DNA of 64,000 nt, taken from Cheiracanthium punctorium. Its lineage: Eukaryota; Arthropoda; Arachnida; Araneae; Cheiracanthiidae. Numbering within the stretch: position 1 is the first letter of the stretch; every line of letters starts with the position of its first letter. The stretch spans positions 310,001 through 374,000 of the forward strand of contig JAWZYV010016568.1 of NCBI GenBank assembly GCA_038373885.1, in the 5' to 3' direction. The notes below the pieces were generated by a model, which searched no databases, was not told where the DNA came from, and saw only the letters and a list, made by a program, of their open reading frames with translations. Positions 49,033 through 60,931 of this stretch are shown piece by piece. The position numbers were made by a program, and so were the translations under genes.

Positions 49033-49514
49033 TGTAATGTATAAAAAGGTAATTTGGGTTTTACTAGTTTGGGTATTGGTCAAGCGGGTACTTTCACTGT
49101 AAGTTTTACTTTCCTGTCATACTTGCCACGCGCGCTCTGGAGCTATGTTTTATTTATTTTGTTATTTGTCAGACATCAGGCCGTCGATTCTGAGTTCTTT
49201 AGATGTACACGTGTCATCACGCCCTTGTATCCCCGGATGCCGGTCATGTTGGTAAATGTGTGTGGTTCGATCAGAGATAAGAGAGAGGAGGAGTTGTGTC
49301 TTCGCAGACCACGTGGTGTGGTAAGCGTAAATACTCCCGCACATCGAAAATCGGGGGACTTCTGCCACTGGAACTGCTTCATGAGTCCACGCTGATTCTT
49401 GTACCCGTCTCCCCTCCCCTCTTCTCAATCTAAATTGTAACTTAAATGTAATGTTCAATAAACCATATTACCTGTCTTAACTCTGAAACTTTACTTGAAA
49501 TATCTGACGTCTCA
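49033..49514 (+). repeat. LTR-like unit 2 of a tandem pair
   Basis: The 482-bp unit is collinear with unit 1 and differs by scattered substitutions and small indels. It keeps CAATAAACC about 60 bases before its CA end, as expected for a polyadenylation signal in an LTR. (TA)n flanks it on both sides. Open frames inside are incidental. Confidence 0.55.
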
Positions 49515-50448
49515 TATATATATATTAGACGATAAAAAGGGGAGTAAAATGACTGAATACTTAAATATTTCTTTAGAAATGTAATAAATAATGCATTATG
49601 CATTTCGATACTCAGACATCGCATTAAGAAATGTAGATTTCTTGAATGAAACATTTTTAATGAGATAAATTCACTAAAGAAATAAGATTGGCGGTTTATT
49701 TAATGCAAATAAATAGGACCTTAAGGCACTCTTAATGTATTCGTTTTATTTACAAATTTTAAACATTCGGAAGAAACATTCCTTGTTTAATTAAACAGCA
49801 TACTTACATAGACTGTAAGCTAGTAAATTATATAAAAGGGGGAAAAATACTACGAAAAATAAGTAATTTGAAATATTTTTAAAATTCAAATTTTTAGTAG
49901 ATTAAATTCAATTAAATGTAATATACAATTCAGTAATTTCTGTAACATATGCTAATTCTCAACTGTTTCAGTATAACATAGAGTAGTTTTCAGGGGAATC
50001 GAAAGAGCCAAACTACGGCTTGTCAGCTGTCTATTTTGAATTTTAAAGAGCGTATTTGCGTTATTAATTAATTAAAATGAACATTTATTTGTTAAAATAA
50101 TATTAATGAAGACGAATATTTTGTCGCTTAAAAGTCCTTTGAATTAGCAATAGTAACAACAAGAACATTAAATTTAGTTTTGAATGTAGCTACATGTAGT
50201 GTATCTTGCTGCAGGTTGTAACTTTTGAAATATTTAAAGTCATCAAAGCTGTTTTGATCACATTTAATCAGCATATCAAAAATAAGATTTAAGGTATTCT
50301 ATTTCAAATCAAACAGAACTAATATGTATTTCATTCGAGTCTGTGATAGTAACTTTCATTGTAAAATAATACGCGTTGCATTGATATGTTTACAGTGTCA
50401 CACAATTTACAAGTAAAGAAACAAAGAAAGCTCTTATATATACACATA
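49515..50448. other. AT-rich sequence, no gene
   Basis: I see nothing that I can support in this stretch. Confidence 0.4.
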
Positions 50449-50535
50449 CAGGCAAGGGCGTACCGTAAGCTCCCGCAACACCCGCAGTGCAGGAGGAAGG
50501 GTGGGGGGGGGGGGCTCGGTTGAAGAGGGACCCCC
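50449..50535. mobile_element. hAT-like MITE fragment
   Basis: CAGGCAAGGGCGTAC at 50449 resembles hAT termini of the CAGGGGCGTA type. It is followed by GC-rich sequence and a G tract, unlike the AT-rich flanks. No second end or duplication was found. Confidence 0.35.
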
Positions 50536-50870
50536 ACATAATGAATTATTTTTAAAATAAAATGAAATATTTACACATATGAATTTTTACTTTTCTTTCT
50601 TTTAAAGATAACAGTAGAGCATAAGCGATAAAAACTGTTTTGCAAGTTTTTCTGCAGCAAAAATATATACTTATAGATGGAAGACATCCAAAAATTTACG
50701 GTGTGATTTTTCCTAGCGCTTATTCCTTTTCGCATTGAACTCCCGACAGGCCCCTTACCTTAAATAACTGTAACCATATTCTTCGATAAATCACTGATAT
50801 GATACTTACTGATAAATACTATAAGCCTGATAAACTAGTGCTATCAGATGTATAAATGTGAAAATTTCTA

Positions 50871-51420
50871 TCTAATATACAAATCCTCACTGTTTCATCG
50901 ACCGACTCGAAATTTTGCACACATTTGTAAAAATGATATGGACAAGGCCACCGGCGACTTTATATTTCTGAAGATTGGAGATCTACCAATTAGACTTTTA
51001 GTGAATTTCTCTAATTTTCAAGCTGAAAGAGCTTCTCCGATATCCTATCCGGAGAAAAGCGACGAATATTAGATTTCTTTTTTCGTAAAGCTAGCTATAG
51101 CTAGTGAGATTGATGTCATTCTGATATCACGAGTTTAAAAATGAGTTACAATCCCAATTATGAAAGCAGACTGTAATGAAAAAGTGACTCCAGGTTTAAA
51201 AAAATTCCTAAATTTCTTAAATTCTGATTAGTATGAGAATTTTTTTTAAAATCATCGTCCGTTATGAATTATTATATTGAGCTTCCTTGTTTTCTGTAGA
51301 AGCTATAAATAACTTCTAAATTTCAAGTGAGATTGCAATGTCTCACACCATGATTTTAAAACTTTCGTAGATTTTTTTTTTTTCTTACTGTGTCTAATTT
51401 ACCAAAGTTCGCAAATTTTG
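50871..51420 (+). mobile_element. Helitron-like 5' region
   Basis: A is followed by TCTAATATACAAATC at 50871, a Helitron-type start. Downstream, at about 51107 and 51326, a motif of the form GTGAGATTGATGTCATT recurs, shared with 17.2, 36.06 and 36.25 kb. No CTAG end with hairpin was identified, so the right limit is a guess. Confidence 0.45.
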
Positions 51421-51771
51421 GTGATACAATATTGCCCGATATTTCATGAAAAACCACTAATGAAGTAATTTACGTGCAATAAAATATCAAGGAGTATTTA
51501 AGCGTGGAACATTCTTTCTAGCCTGAATTAAAACTTAAAAAATATCTGATCTTTCCGAAACTTCACATTTTCAACTAGGACAAAACAACCCCATGAAGAG
51601 GTGACATTTACACAAGTACCGACTCCCGACTCCTTTTTTCTACTAAATCTTGCACGTACCCACTTACTCGTTATGCTTCTTTTTTTTTTTTTTTTTTTCT
51701 TTTGATGACATAGTGTTCAGCAAATGTCTAATCTAAAAATTTCATAAAAGGTTTAATATATTCAAACAAAA
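51421..51771. other. AT-rich spacer with poly-T
   Basis: A poly-T tract lies at about 51680-51699. There is no gene. Confidence 0.4.
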
Positions 51772-52175
51772 TAAGTCCCGCAGTGGTCTGGGCGCTAAAC
51801 TCCGTCCCCAAATAAGAACACGGCAAGTGAAGTAGCATCCGGCTTGGCCAGTGCTTGGGAGGGTCAACTCCCTCTCGGCTCGACTGCTGTCGGACCGTGT
51901 ACTCTAATGGGGCTGATGCAGGTAAAATCTGTCGTGGCTGCAATGCCCTCCAAGTTGTTAAACGATACCTCTGGGGGTGCCGATTTCAAGGGGTTGGTTC
52001 CACCTCTGGAATCGGTTCCAAATTAGGTGACCATGGGCTAATTCGGACTTCCTCCTACTGGAGCCCTAAAAATGGAAGGCGCCCCCTTCTGCCCATCGCC
52101 TCCATACCTGGGGGAATCTGGAACCGCATAAGGTTGTCAGAGGGCACAAGAAACAACAACAACAGACAAAATAAA
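51772..52175 (+). mobile_element. SINE family B, longest copy, (AAC)n tail
   Basis: The head CGCAGTGGTCTGGGCGC is followed by GAGGGTCAACTCCCTCTCGG, GACCGTGTACTC, TTAAACGATACCTCTGGGG and TGCCGATTTCA, as in the 42.2 kb copy, and it extends further to a tail rich in AACAACAAC near 52150. The trinucleotide tail suggests mobilisation by a LINE with a matching tail. The open frames across it are incidental. Confidence 0.82.
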
Positions 52176-52387
52176 GAAAGCGATTCTCCCCGTGCAAACA
52201 ACAATCTATTTGCTAGTTCATAGTAAGAATGTGATCAACAATTAACAAAACACTTGATTTGTGTAAAAAAAAAGTCTTTTTAATATTTAGTTTTTTGTTT
52301 GGAATCGTTACAGTTATTAATGTTCATTCATTTTGCACACAAATGCAAGAGTTTTCATAAAAAGCTGTTAATTACAGTAATAATTGA
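52176..52387. other. AT-rich spacer
   Basis: Nothing supported. Confidence 0.4.
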
Positions 52388-52465
52388 CAGGGGGCCCCAG
52401 AAAATTTTTTTGCAGGGGGGAGGGGGGGGGGGCTCGGACTTTTGCGGTAAACCAGCCACTGCATA
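52388..52465. mobile_element. hAT-like fragment next to a TcMar-like end
   Basis: The GC-rich segment ends ACCAGCCACTG (52451-52461), whose complement CAGTGGCTGG is a common hAT terminus, and starts near CAGGGGGCCCC. No duplication is preserved. Immediately after it, TA at 52464-52465 precedes CAGGGTGTCTCAAAAA, which resembles the ends of the 61.9 kb element. Confidence 0.35.
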
Positions 52466-53557
52466 CAGGGTGTCTCAAAAACTCTGATATAGGCTTTTAT
52501 TCTTTCAATATTTTTGATTCGGATTGTTGATTTGGAACGATATACAATAAATTCCTAAGTTACGTGAAAAAGATACAGAATTTTATGATTAAAATTTTCT
52601 CAAGAAAATTTCTATATGGCCTCAGTACCGAAGAAAAAATCCCAATTAGTAGAATGTGCTCATACATTAATTAGGCGATTTACAAAATTTCAGTCTTTCA
52701 TCTTGAAAAAGCTCTGAGATATAAAAATAAATACGTGCTGACTTATACCGCTTTTCAATGGCTCTCGAAGAGGAAAACTCACATCAGAAGATCGCATTTC
52801 AGGGGCTGTACGCAAATTACGAAAAAAAAACTACGATTGCATAGATACATGATACGTTTGCTGTTATTGGTATTGTATAGTCCCTCACCAAATTTGTTTA
52901 AATATTTCTCTGAGCCTTTTCATGATAAAAGGCTAAAAATTTCTCTAGAATGAAAGTGATAAAAGTCATATTTGTTGGTGTTTTACAAACAACACAATTT
53001 TTGATGATTCCCAAAAATTGTTGATCGTTCTCATATAAATTCAGGCAGTACTTTGAGTATGGATTTTTTCATATGCGTTCTAACCATTTTTATCTCTTCA
53101 CTACGCGTTTTATTTACTAATGTTCCACCTGTTATAAGTGCCAAGTAGCAAATCGCGCCGTTTCCCACACAGCGCCCGGCGAAGCATTGATGATGAATCC
53201 TGTGCTTGCGTGCTAAGATTCAATCTCAAATTTCAATGCGACTCTTTGCTTTACTTTATAATTATAGGTCTTTAGAATCTTCAAATAATCCATTTTATGC
53301 GAGGTATATTTAGAACATAAGAGAAACTTTCTGTGCTCTTCTGGAAAAAGTTTTGTTAGAATTAATATGAAAACAGCATAGTACTTAAACATAACTGGAG
53401 AACATTTTTCAGGCCGAATCACGAGTATGAAGGTGCGAGTATAACAATAACATTTCAGGAGCTTTCAGATTTCTTCAAGAGCAAACAGCTGTTGAAAAAA
53501 GTATAGAAATAGGTTTATATTTGCGTATGCGTTGGGTTGTATTGTGTTTAAGGCGAA
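52466..53557. other. AT-rich sequence, possible transposon start at 52466
   Basis: CAGGGTGTCTC after a TA could begin a TcMar-like element, but no matching right end was found. There is no gene otherwise. Confidence 0.35.
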
Positions 53558-53740
53558 CCTACACGAAGGGTATCTCCTTAGGCTGGATTGCCTTGGGCGA
53601 AGGACTTTTTAAGGGGTTCTAACGCATATTCATGTTACATTTGGAGAAAACCACCAGACAGCTAGATCGACAGATGCGCGGTAGGCTAGAACTCAAGACC
53701 TTTACACCTCAGCGATCTACCACATGTTAATTTGCTTATG
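53558..53740 (-). mobile_element. tRNA-derived SINE, family A, minus strand
   Basis: On the minus strand it shares GGTAGATCGC, GTGTAAAGGTC, CTGTCGATCTA, TTTTCTCC followed by ATGTAAC, and GCGTTAGAACCCCTTA with the 8.9 kb copy, in the same order. The B box (GAGTTCTAGCC) is mutated. Confidence 0.78.
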
Positions 53741-55013
53741 CAGTGATTGAAAATTTTTTATTTTTCTTTCCCAGCCTACAGGAACTCTTGAAGCTAAGAA
53801 CCTGTCGAGTTGTTAAGAACTCATCGTTGAATTCGGGTTTGACCTATTCCCTCTCATCATGGAAAAGACGCTGCACAGAAGATTTTTCTTCATTGACCGG
53901 TGTTGCTTCCTAGAATGTGTCTTTCAATGATCTACTGGGTTCTGTTGGAGTCTTTTCTGTGATGACAGCGAACATTTCAAACTTTGGTTTTATATTAATT
54001 GGTTTCTTTTTCTTTCTTTCTTTCTTTTTTTTTTTTAAGGACCCATAGCTGATAGAATGCTTCTCCACAGAATCTCCTCCCGTTGGAACTTTCTAAATCC
54101 TTCACTATATGTTCCAGCATGAAAATTTATGACCGACATGAAAAAGAGTTTTCCTAAGTACATATAGATTTGCGTGAAGTGACAAGAATTGCCGTAGAAA
54201 CTAGAAAATCCGGGGTGCTTTTGGCATCTAGTTTTTTGTATGCTGACACACTTGCATGAAAGCCTTCTCGTAAAGGAGAACGAACCAATCAAATATATAC
54301 TTCGAGTAGGAGCCCAATCTCTTATATTGAAATTGATTCGTCAATGATTAATAGGTATATCTAAAAATACACATGGGAAAACAAAAATTATTTTATTTCT
54401 GATATTTCCGTATTTTAATGCCGATGATGAAAATTTTCAGTGAACCTTTTATTTATGAAACAGGAAGGAAAATTTTTTATAAACATCTTCCATGTTGCTA
54501 GGAAAGACTTTAATGATGGGGTTAAAAGGCAAAAAAAAGTCTTACATGCAAACTTTTTTTATATATATATAATTTTTCTATCAGGAATATTAACTTCCGA
54601 AAGTTGGACAGTAGCCGCTCCCTCCTCTTGTTTGGCTACATTCCTCATTTACGTACATGTTGCAGAGAGACCCTAAAATTTAAAGAAAACCCGAAAAGTA
54701 ATTATTGAAATTTTTCAAGTTTGATTTCCACATAAAGAATTTTAAGAAGATTTTCTGTATGAGACATAGCTGTTGTAATTTTTTTATTCCCAGTACAGGT
54801 CTTGTATGCTATCAGCAACATACAGAAACTTAATGACTGCAAAATGTCTCAAATCGGATTTTTTAAAATTAATCAAGTAATTAAAACATTTTATATACTA
54901 AAGTACTGGAGTAAACTCAATCCAGATTTGAATATTTATTTTATTAGAATTTTTATTTTAATAATTGGATATTTATTTTATTAAGTTTGCGGGAGGTTTT
55001 AAATCTCTGCTTC

Positions 55014-55045
<32 letters not shown>
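53741..55045. other. AT-rich sequence ending in poly-A
   Basis: There is no supported gene. A (CTTT)n-like run lies near 54008-54038 and poly-A at 55019-55045. Confidence 0.4.
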
Positions 55046-55790
55046 TGCGACTGAGGCTCACTGAATGCTCTCAGATACTTGTAGTGAGGCCGCTATTGGT
55101 GGAAGAACGTGTCGCGATTGGATAGCGGAGGATGAGAGAAGGTTTTCGAAGAGGCAGAATTGGAGAAGAATTATTAGGAGTAACTCAATAATTAACTCAA
55201 CTTAAATAAATTAACAATTTTCCCCCTTCAACATTGCATTATAAATGCATCATTAATTTTTTTTCCAATAAAAACTACAGTTTTGGGGGGTGAAAACGCC
55301 GAAGTTTTACACCCAACAAACAGTATGTTTATTCGAATTAAAATTTCAACGCATTCCTTTACAGAACTGTCAGCTGGAAAGTCCTTATTAAACAGCGGGA
55401 TAGTCTTAGACGGGATGGACGCTCTCTCGCATCCGTGCCCCCCCTCCTAATCAAATGTAACCGTTACTGCGGTGACGAGTGAAATGATTGACCGGGGTTC
55501 CCACAGGCTGGAGGGTAGCGTGATTAATATGTGTGAGCGAGGAGAAAGAGTTTACAATCTGTCATCCGAATCTTGCGAATTCTGTCCACGCCGCTTATTT
55601 GCTGTAGTGATTGGGATGAACGGCCCCCTTCGAAATCCTTATTACGGGATTTCGCGGCGCTTTCCGAACGAGTTTAATATCCTGTTCGCTGGACTTGAAT
55701 ACGTGGTAGAGGTAGCCCTTCCGGACGTCCTTTCTGCGTTGTTTCAGTTTTATGTGTGCCATCTTTAATGGACATTTTCCCCCTTTATTT
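55046..55790. other. GC-richer island with a 98-codon open frame
   Basis: Local composition is far more balanced than the flanks, especially 55380-55768. The plus-strand frame 55472-55768 gives a peptide with two C-x2-C-like cysteine spacings around S-C-E-F-C-P and a hydrophobic C-terminal third (from AGLEYVVEVALPDVL). I do not recognise a domain. It could be an exon, an upstream region of a gene outside the window, or an old repeat. Nothing else marks it as a gene. Confidence 0.25.
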
Positions 55791-56225
55791 TTAATTCTGC
55801 TCTTGCTGCGAAAATAATACTGCGGTGCTGATAATTTTTTTTTATAACTATTTAGTTATGCAACTTCAATTATGTTGTCGAAGAATATTCACAATACATT
55901 GTCATGTTTATCTAAATATTTATCTAGAAATAAAATCGGGAGTTATGTATTTTCCTTCCCTGGAAGGGGAAAAGAAAATTGGGACATAGACTTGCGTCTG
56001 TAACCGGGTGTAAACATTTTTGAAATATTTATCAATTGTGGATACTAGAAATATTTCTAATTCGAAATCAGTTTTCTCAAAATTGAAAATATTTTCAGTC
56101 TCCCACTAATATTGGGTAAATAATGCAAGCCAATATTACGGAAATTTTGACAAGTAAATTCCCAATATTTAGAATACATTGTTTTTACGATGGAAGCAAT
56201 TTGAACGGATCTGTTACATTGGAAT
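55791..56225. other. AT-rich sequence, no gene
   Basis: Nothing supported. Confidence 0.4.
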
Positions 56226-56428
56226 TACATATACCCGAAGCGATAAGCAGTAACAAAGTGTTTCTTCTTCTTTCTTTCCTTTTTTAAAATTTTGTAGGAT
56301 AAATATATACTTAACAAAAAAAAAAAAAAAAAAAAAAAAAAAAGAAAGAAAGAAAGAAAAAGGAAATTAAAAGAAAAAAGGATAGAAAGAAGAAGAAACA
56401 CTTTGTTGCTGCGTATCGCTTCGGGTAA
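56226..56428. mobile_element. MITE-like inverted repeat with about 52-bp arms
   Basis: From 56232 TACCCGAAGCGATAAGCAG and on through a CTT-rich arm pairs with the complement of about 56375-56427. Mismatches are few. ATTACAT also recurs outside both arms. The loop holds poly-A (about 56313-56343) and GAAA repeats that probably expanded later. No clear duplication and no coding sequence. Confidence 0.65.
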
Positions 56429-57681
56429 CTAATGTAATTATCTGGAAATATTTCGAAAGTAACTATGTCATGCATGAAAAAGTGAAAATATTTTGGAAAT
56501 ATTTCTATTATACACGTATAACCAAAGAAACAAATATTGGTTATAACTTTGATTATCTCTTGGTTAAATATAAAAGGGTGAAGCTGGTTCGCAATAATCC
56601 TACTTATATTATACTAAGTCTAATATGTTTCAAATGTCTGATATTACTAACGTAGGGAAATTAAAAATTATTTCCTCGATTGCTTGAATATTTGAACATC
56701 TTAATCATTATTGGCGTAATAGTGGAGCTTTTTAATTTGATTGCCTAACACTAATTCTGTATTCTACTAATAATCTGTATTTTTAAAGGCCTCTTGAATG
56801 ATAAATTTACTTACCATCTTAAGAGTTGCCAAAGTAAGATCGGTTTCGTTTTTTTTAAATTATTATTATTATTAAGTAAAGGGATTTTTAATAACAAACA
56901 ATATTTAATGTAAAGTTCAGTACTGCTCCTTTTTGATGTGAATACCTCTTTAAATTTGCTTCCATAGTGGGAGGCATTTCAGAAAACTGATGATAACAAA
57001 ATCGAAGGATACAATTTGATGTTGCAGCTACATACCTGTATCTATCATCTGCATCCAAAATTTAATTACTCCACTCAACAGCTAAAGGATCAAAGAATTC
57101 CTTACATTGAGTGAGGACTTTGACACATCCCTTGCGGGGAGGGAGAAGCACTGTTATTTTGAGGGCGTTTCTCTGCATCACATAATGTCCGTTTCGTATG
57201 AATTTTGACTCGGAGAGGCTAGAACGTTCGTTTGCATTTCAACCTTCAGTTCTCGTCAAGATCTATCGATTGCGTATGTAAAACATTAGTGTGAATTAGT
57301 TATAATGAATACATACAGTGTTAAAGTAAAAAATTAAACTAAATAATGCAATGTCGATCTATACTTGTCCAAAAGCCAAATCAAAATATAGAAAACGTTT
57401 ACGGTTGGAAAGGGCTTCTCAAGAGCAATCCAATGATACCAGCTTAACACTATATGACGGTATGAAGTGAAGCGGCGCCGGGAAGGCAAAAGAATGAAGA
57501 ACTTTCACTACGTTCTCTTTTTCAGCCCAACGTAACATATTTGTACCACTAATTTTATTTATTTACTTTTGTTTTCCCGCAAGAGCAGAGCAGTGATGAT
57601 CATACTGAGATTTTTCGAAATGCTTAAAATTGTTGACTTCGATATGGGAAATTCCCAAGCTCATTTCCGATCGGCTCCATA
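56429..57681. other. AT-rich sequence, no gene
   Basis: Nothing supported apart from background. Confidence 0.4.
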
Positions 57682-57812
57682 TTCAATACATACAGATTAG
57701 GGCCCCTTAGAAAGACCCCTCACAGGGGCACCCTCCCTCGGTATAGATCCCTCGTGTAAATAATAGGCCGTAATCCCACGGCAGCAGCAGCAGCAACAAC
57801 AACAACAACAAA
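57682..57812 (+). mobile_element. SINE family A variant, 3' end with (CAG)n(CAA)n tail
   Basis: The block CCCCTTAGAAAGACCCC, a C-rich stretch and TATAGATCCC match the 3' part of the copy at 40.1 kb. The tail is CAG then CAA triplets, about 57780-57811. The 5' head is missing (5' truncation). Confidence 0.7.
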
Positions 57813-57824
57813 ACATATTCAGGG

Positions 57825-58180
57825 CAACGCAGTGGCCTAGTCGCTAAGCTCGGTTCCTATAAGAACACCGAAAGCGACCACCGACCTTGATCAGCGCTTG
57901 GGAGTGTGACAACCTGTCTCAGCTGGACTGCTGTGGGTTCGTGTACGCCAAAGAAGGCTGGTGCACGTAAAAGCTGTTCATGGCTCCAATGTCCCCCGTG
58001 TTCAAACGATAGCTCTGAGGATGCTGATACAGGTGCTAGATTTCTCATTTATATTAGTTCCAAATTAGGATTCCACTCTTAGGAAGAAACGTTGACTTGC
58101 GTACTGGGTGACCTTATAACGAAAAGGCTAACATCTCCGGCCTCTGTAGTGGTCACGCCCATAGTCGGCAACAGGCCGAT
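57825..58180 (+). mobile_element. SINE family B, diverged copy
   Basis: The head GCAGTGGCCTAGTCGC is followed by GGTTCGTGTACG (B-box-like), CACGTAAAAGCTGT, CAAACGATAGCTCTGAGG and TTCCAAATTAGG, in the same order as the 51.8 kb copy. It lies just after the family A tail. Confidence 0.72.
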
Positions 58181-58208
58181 CCATTACACAGAACTATATA
58201 TTTACATA

Positions 58209-59658
58209 TCTATATAAATAAAATTAGACTTTTGTCTGCACATTACTTGGAATTCAAAAATTTTAGATTTCTATCCATTTCAAGCATTTGGTAATCCTGT
58301 ACGATCGTCAAAATAAAGTTTGTCTGACTGTTATTCTCTCGTTCTGTCGTTCTGTTCGTGGGGCTTTTTATTTCTTCGCTCAACACGTAAAAATTGACTG
58401 AAGCGAATGAAGTGAAATTTGGTGACATGATAGGTGTTCACTTATAGCTTAAACTATGGGTGTGGAATTTTTTAAAAACATTCGTTTGATTTTGAGATTT
58501 TGCGAAAATTCTTTCAAAATGCGTACATATTTGTTCGAGCATCACGTAATAACGACTGAAATGAATGATATGAAATTTGGTAACATGATAGGTGGTTGCT
58601 CATCTTTAAAAAAAATTGATTAGATTTTGAGATTTTGCAAATTTTATTTTAAAATGCGTAAATATATATTATATATAAAATGCGATTTTTGAAAATTATT
58701 TTAAAATGCGTAAAATATTCGTTCGAACATTTACATAATAATATCTAAAGCGAATGAAATAAAATTTGGTACATGATAGGTGGACACTCAATTTAATTGT
58801 ATGTCGAACTTTTTAATTGAGATTTTGCGATTTGATTAGGTGATAGGTGGTTGCTCATCTTTAAAAAAAAATTGATTAGATTTTGAGATTTTGCAAAAAT
58901 TTATTCAAATTGTGAAAGTATTTGTTGATTACCAATTAACCACTGAAGCGAATGTAATAAAATTTATAGTCATCCCATGTGGTTATCTAAACTACTGGAG
59001 TCAAAGTATTTCAACATTTTTTACAGATTTTCAGATTTTGTGAAAATGGAGTACATGTTTCTTCCATTTCTGAAAAATGGCAATGGAATTTGGAATCATG
59101 GTTAGATGCAAGCTAATTTAAAGTCTAGATGGTAAAATTGTTTTAAATATTTCATAGATTTGGGGATTTTGTGAAAATCGATTAATGTTTCTTCTTGCAT
59201 CCCTTAAAAATGGATTAAGAGAATTCAATGAAGTTTAGCAATGTGATCAGCAACGACTGAAACAATAAATTTTAAAACTTTTTTAAAATGTTTATTTGCT
59301 TGTTTAGATTTTGTGAAATTTGTGCAAATTTTTTGTGGCATAATGTTAAAATATCCATAGTGAATCAAACAAAATTTAGTTACATGTTAGAAATAACCTC
59401 TTGATTTGAAAAGGTCATACAACCAGAATAAAACTTTAATATTTAAAATAAAAATAAATTCTCCATTGTCAGTTTTACTCAATCACTTAGTCACTCTCTA
59501 ACCTGTAATCTTTTAACAATACACAGGAGTTATAATTACTTTCTATCTTATCAATATACCAATTCCATTCTTCGTACACCAACAATACTGACGAAAATTC
59601 AAGGTTTTTGGAAATTTGCATTATGTACTAACCTACCAACGACGGGTACTTGAGCTAG
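58209..59658 (+). mobile_element. Helitron 3, non-autonomous
   Basis: TC at 58209 is preceded by A and begins TCTATATAAATAAAATTAG. The end is ACGACGGGTACTTGAGCTAG at 59658 followed by T, comparable to the AACGGGTACCCAGCTAG end of Helitron 2. There is no Rep/helicase coding. The interior is built of diverged tandem units, listed separately. Confidence 0.75.
58399..59400 (+). repeat. Minisatellite-like units inside Helitron 3
   Basis: A word of the form GCGAATGAARTRAAATTTGG followed by ACATGATAGGTG recurs at about 58399, 58557, 58748 and 58944, with weaker forms at about 59220 and 59360, roughly 160-200 bases apart. Between them TTTTGAGATTTTGCRAAAATT also recurs. The units are diverged, so the array is old. 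Confidence 0.8.
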
Positions 59659-60027
<369 letters not shown>

Positions 60028-60030
<3 letters not shown>

Positions 60031-60820
60031 ATTAATAAATGAGTATAATTATTATCAATATCAGTACTGTTAAAATTATTTCTACAGTTTTTCTCCTTTT
60101 CCACAACCTCAACTAAGTACTTCTTAGCTACTGCAGCTAGTACTACGTAAAACATAGGCTAGCTATACTAGTGTAATATTTATTTTATTATTTATTCATT
60201 TAATTATTACCATTTTTATTCTTTTTATTTATTCATTTAATTATTACTTTTTATTTATTCTTTTCCTTTCCATACTTCCAAAGTATTATTAATATATCAT
60301 TTTTGTTTTTTTTTCACACTCCATGGCATTACTTGTCTATTGATTGCATTAAGCCTTCTCTGATGGCAGCATGCACTAATACTGCCTCCATTACTGAGCT
60401 TTGATGTTCTTGTCGGTCCACTTCTTCGTTGTTTATTTCTAATAGCTACGGTCGCGCCCCCAACTTACAAAAGGACCCTAATTTTGGTCAGGTAACTTGC
60501 AGAAACCTAGCTATTATTTTTTTTTTCGATTAAATTGAAATGTGTGTGCGGTGGCGCCTGATGATAGAGCACACCATTTCAATATTAATTCCATTTTCCG
60601 TCTATTTGTGGTTACATGTGGTTAGGCTTAAAAAGCACACCAGTTCTAATTTGGCGCTTTATATCCAATTTATCCACTCTTTCATTGCCTTAAAAGGCTA
60701 TATTTAAACACTCATCCGGTATAAGCTCGTTAATTGGCACCATGTGCTATCTACTTTTCTATTTTTTCACTTTATCAATGGATTATCTTGGGATTTCACT
60801 TTACGTAAGTAAGCTATTAC

Positions 60821-60834
<14 letters not shown>
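60028..60834. other. AT-rich sequence, no gene
   Basis: Nothing supported apart from a short stretch of somewhat higher GC near 60350-60480. Confidence 0.4.
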
Positions 60835-60860
<26 letters not shown>

Positions 60861-60865
60861 TCTAT

Positions 60866-60896
<31 letters not shown>

Positions 60897-60898
60897 TA

Positions 60899-60929
<31 letters not shown>
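60835..60929. repeat. (TA)n/(TCTATA)n microsatellite
   Basis: TA units with TCTATA interruptions in the middle. Confidence 0.95.

Positions 60930-60931
<2 letters not shown>

Noticed and set aside
49054..49395. 113-codon open frame and its minus-strand counterpart
   Set aside because: Both lie within the LTR-like unit, are not kept open in unit 1 in the same form, and show no domain.
48900..49520. Possible hammerhead or satellite unit in the tandem pair
   Set aside because: I could not find a CTGANGA...GAAA core; LTR-like ends explain the unit better.
51855..52223. 122-codon open frame
   Set aside because: It spans a SINE family B copy; the equivalent frames in the 42 and 57.8 kb copies are not conserved as coding.
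58399..59400. Possible CRISPR-like array
   Set aside because: The units are long and diverged, the spacers are related to each other, and the context is a eukaryotic Helitron.
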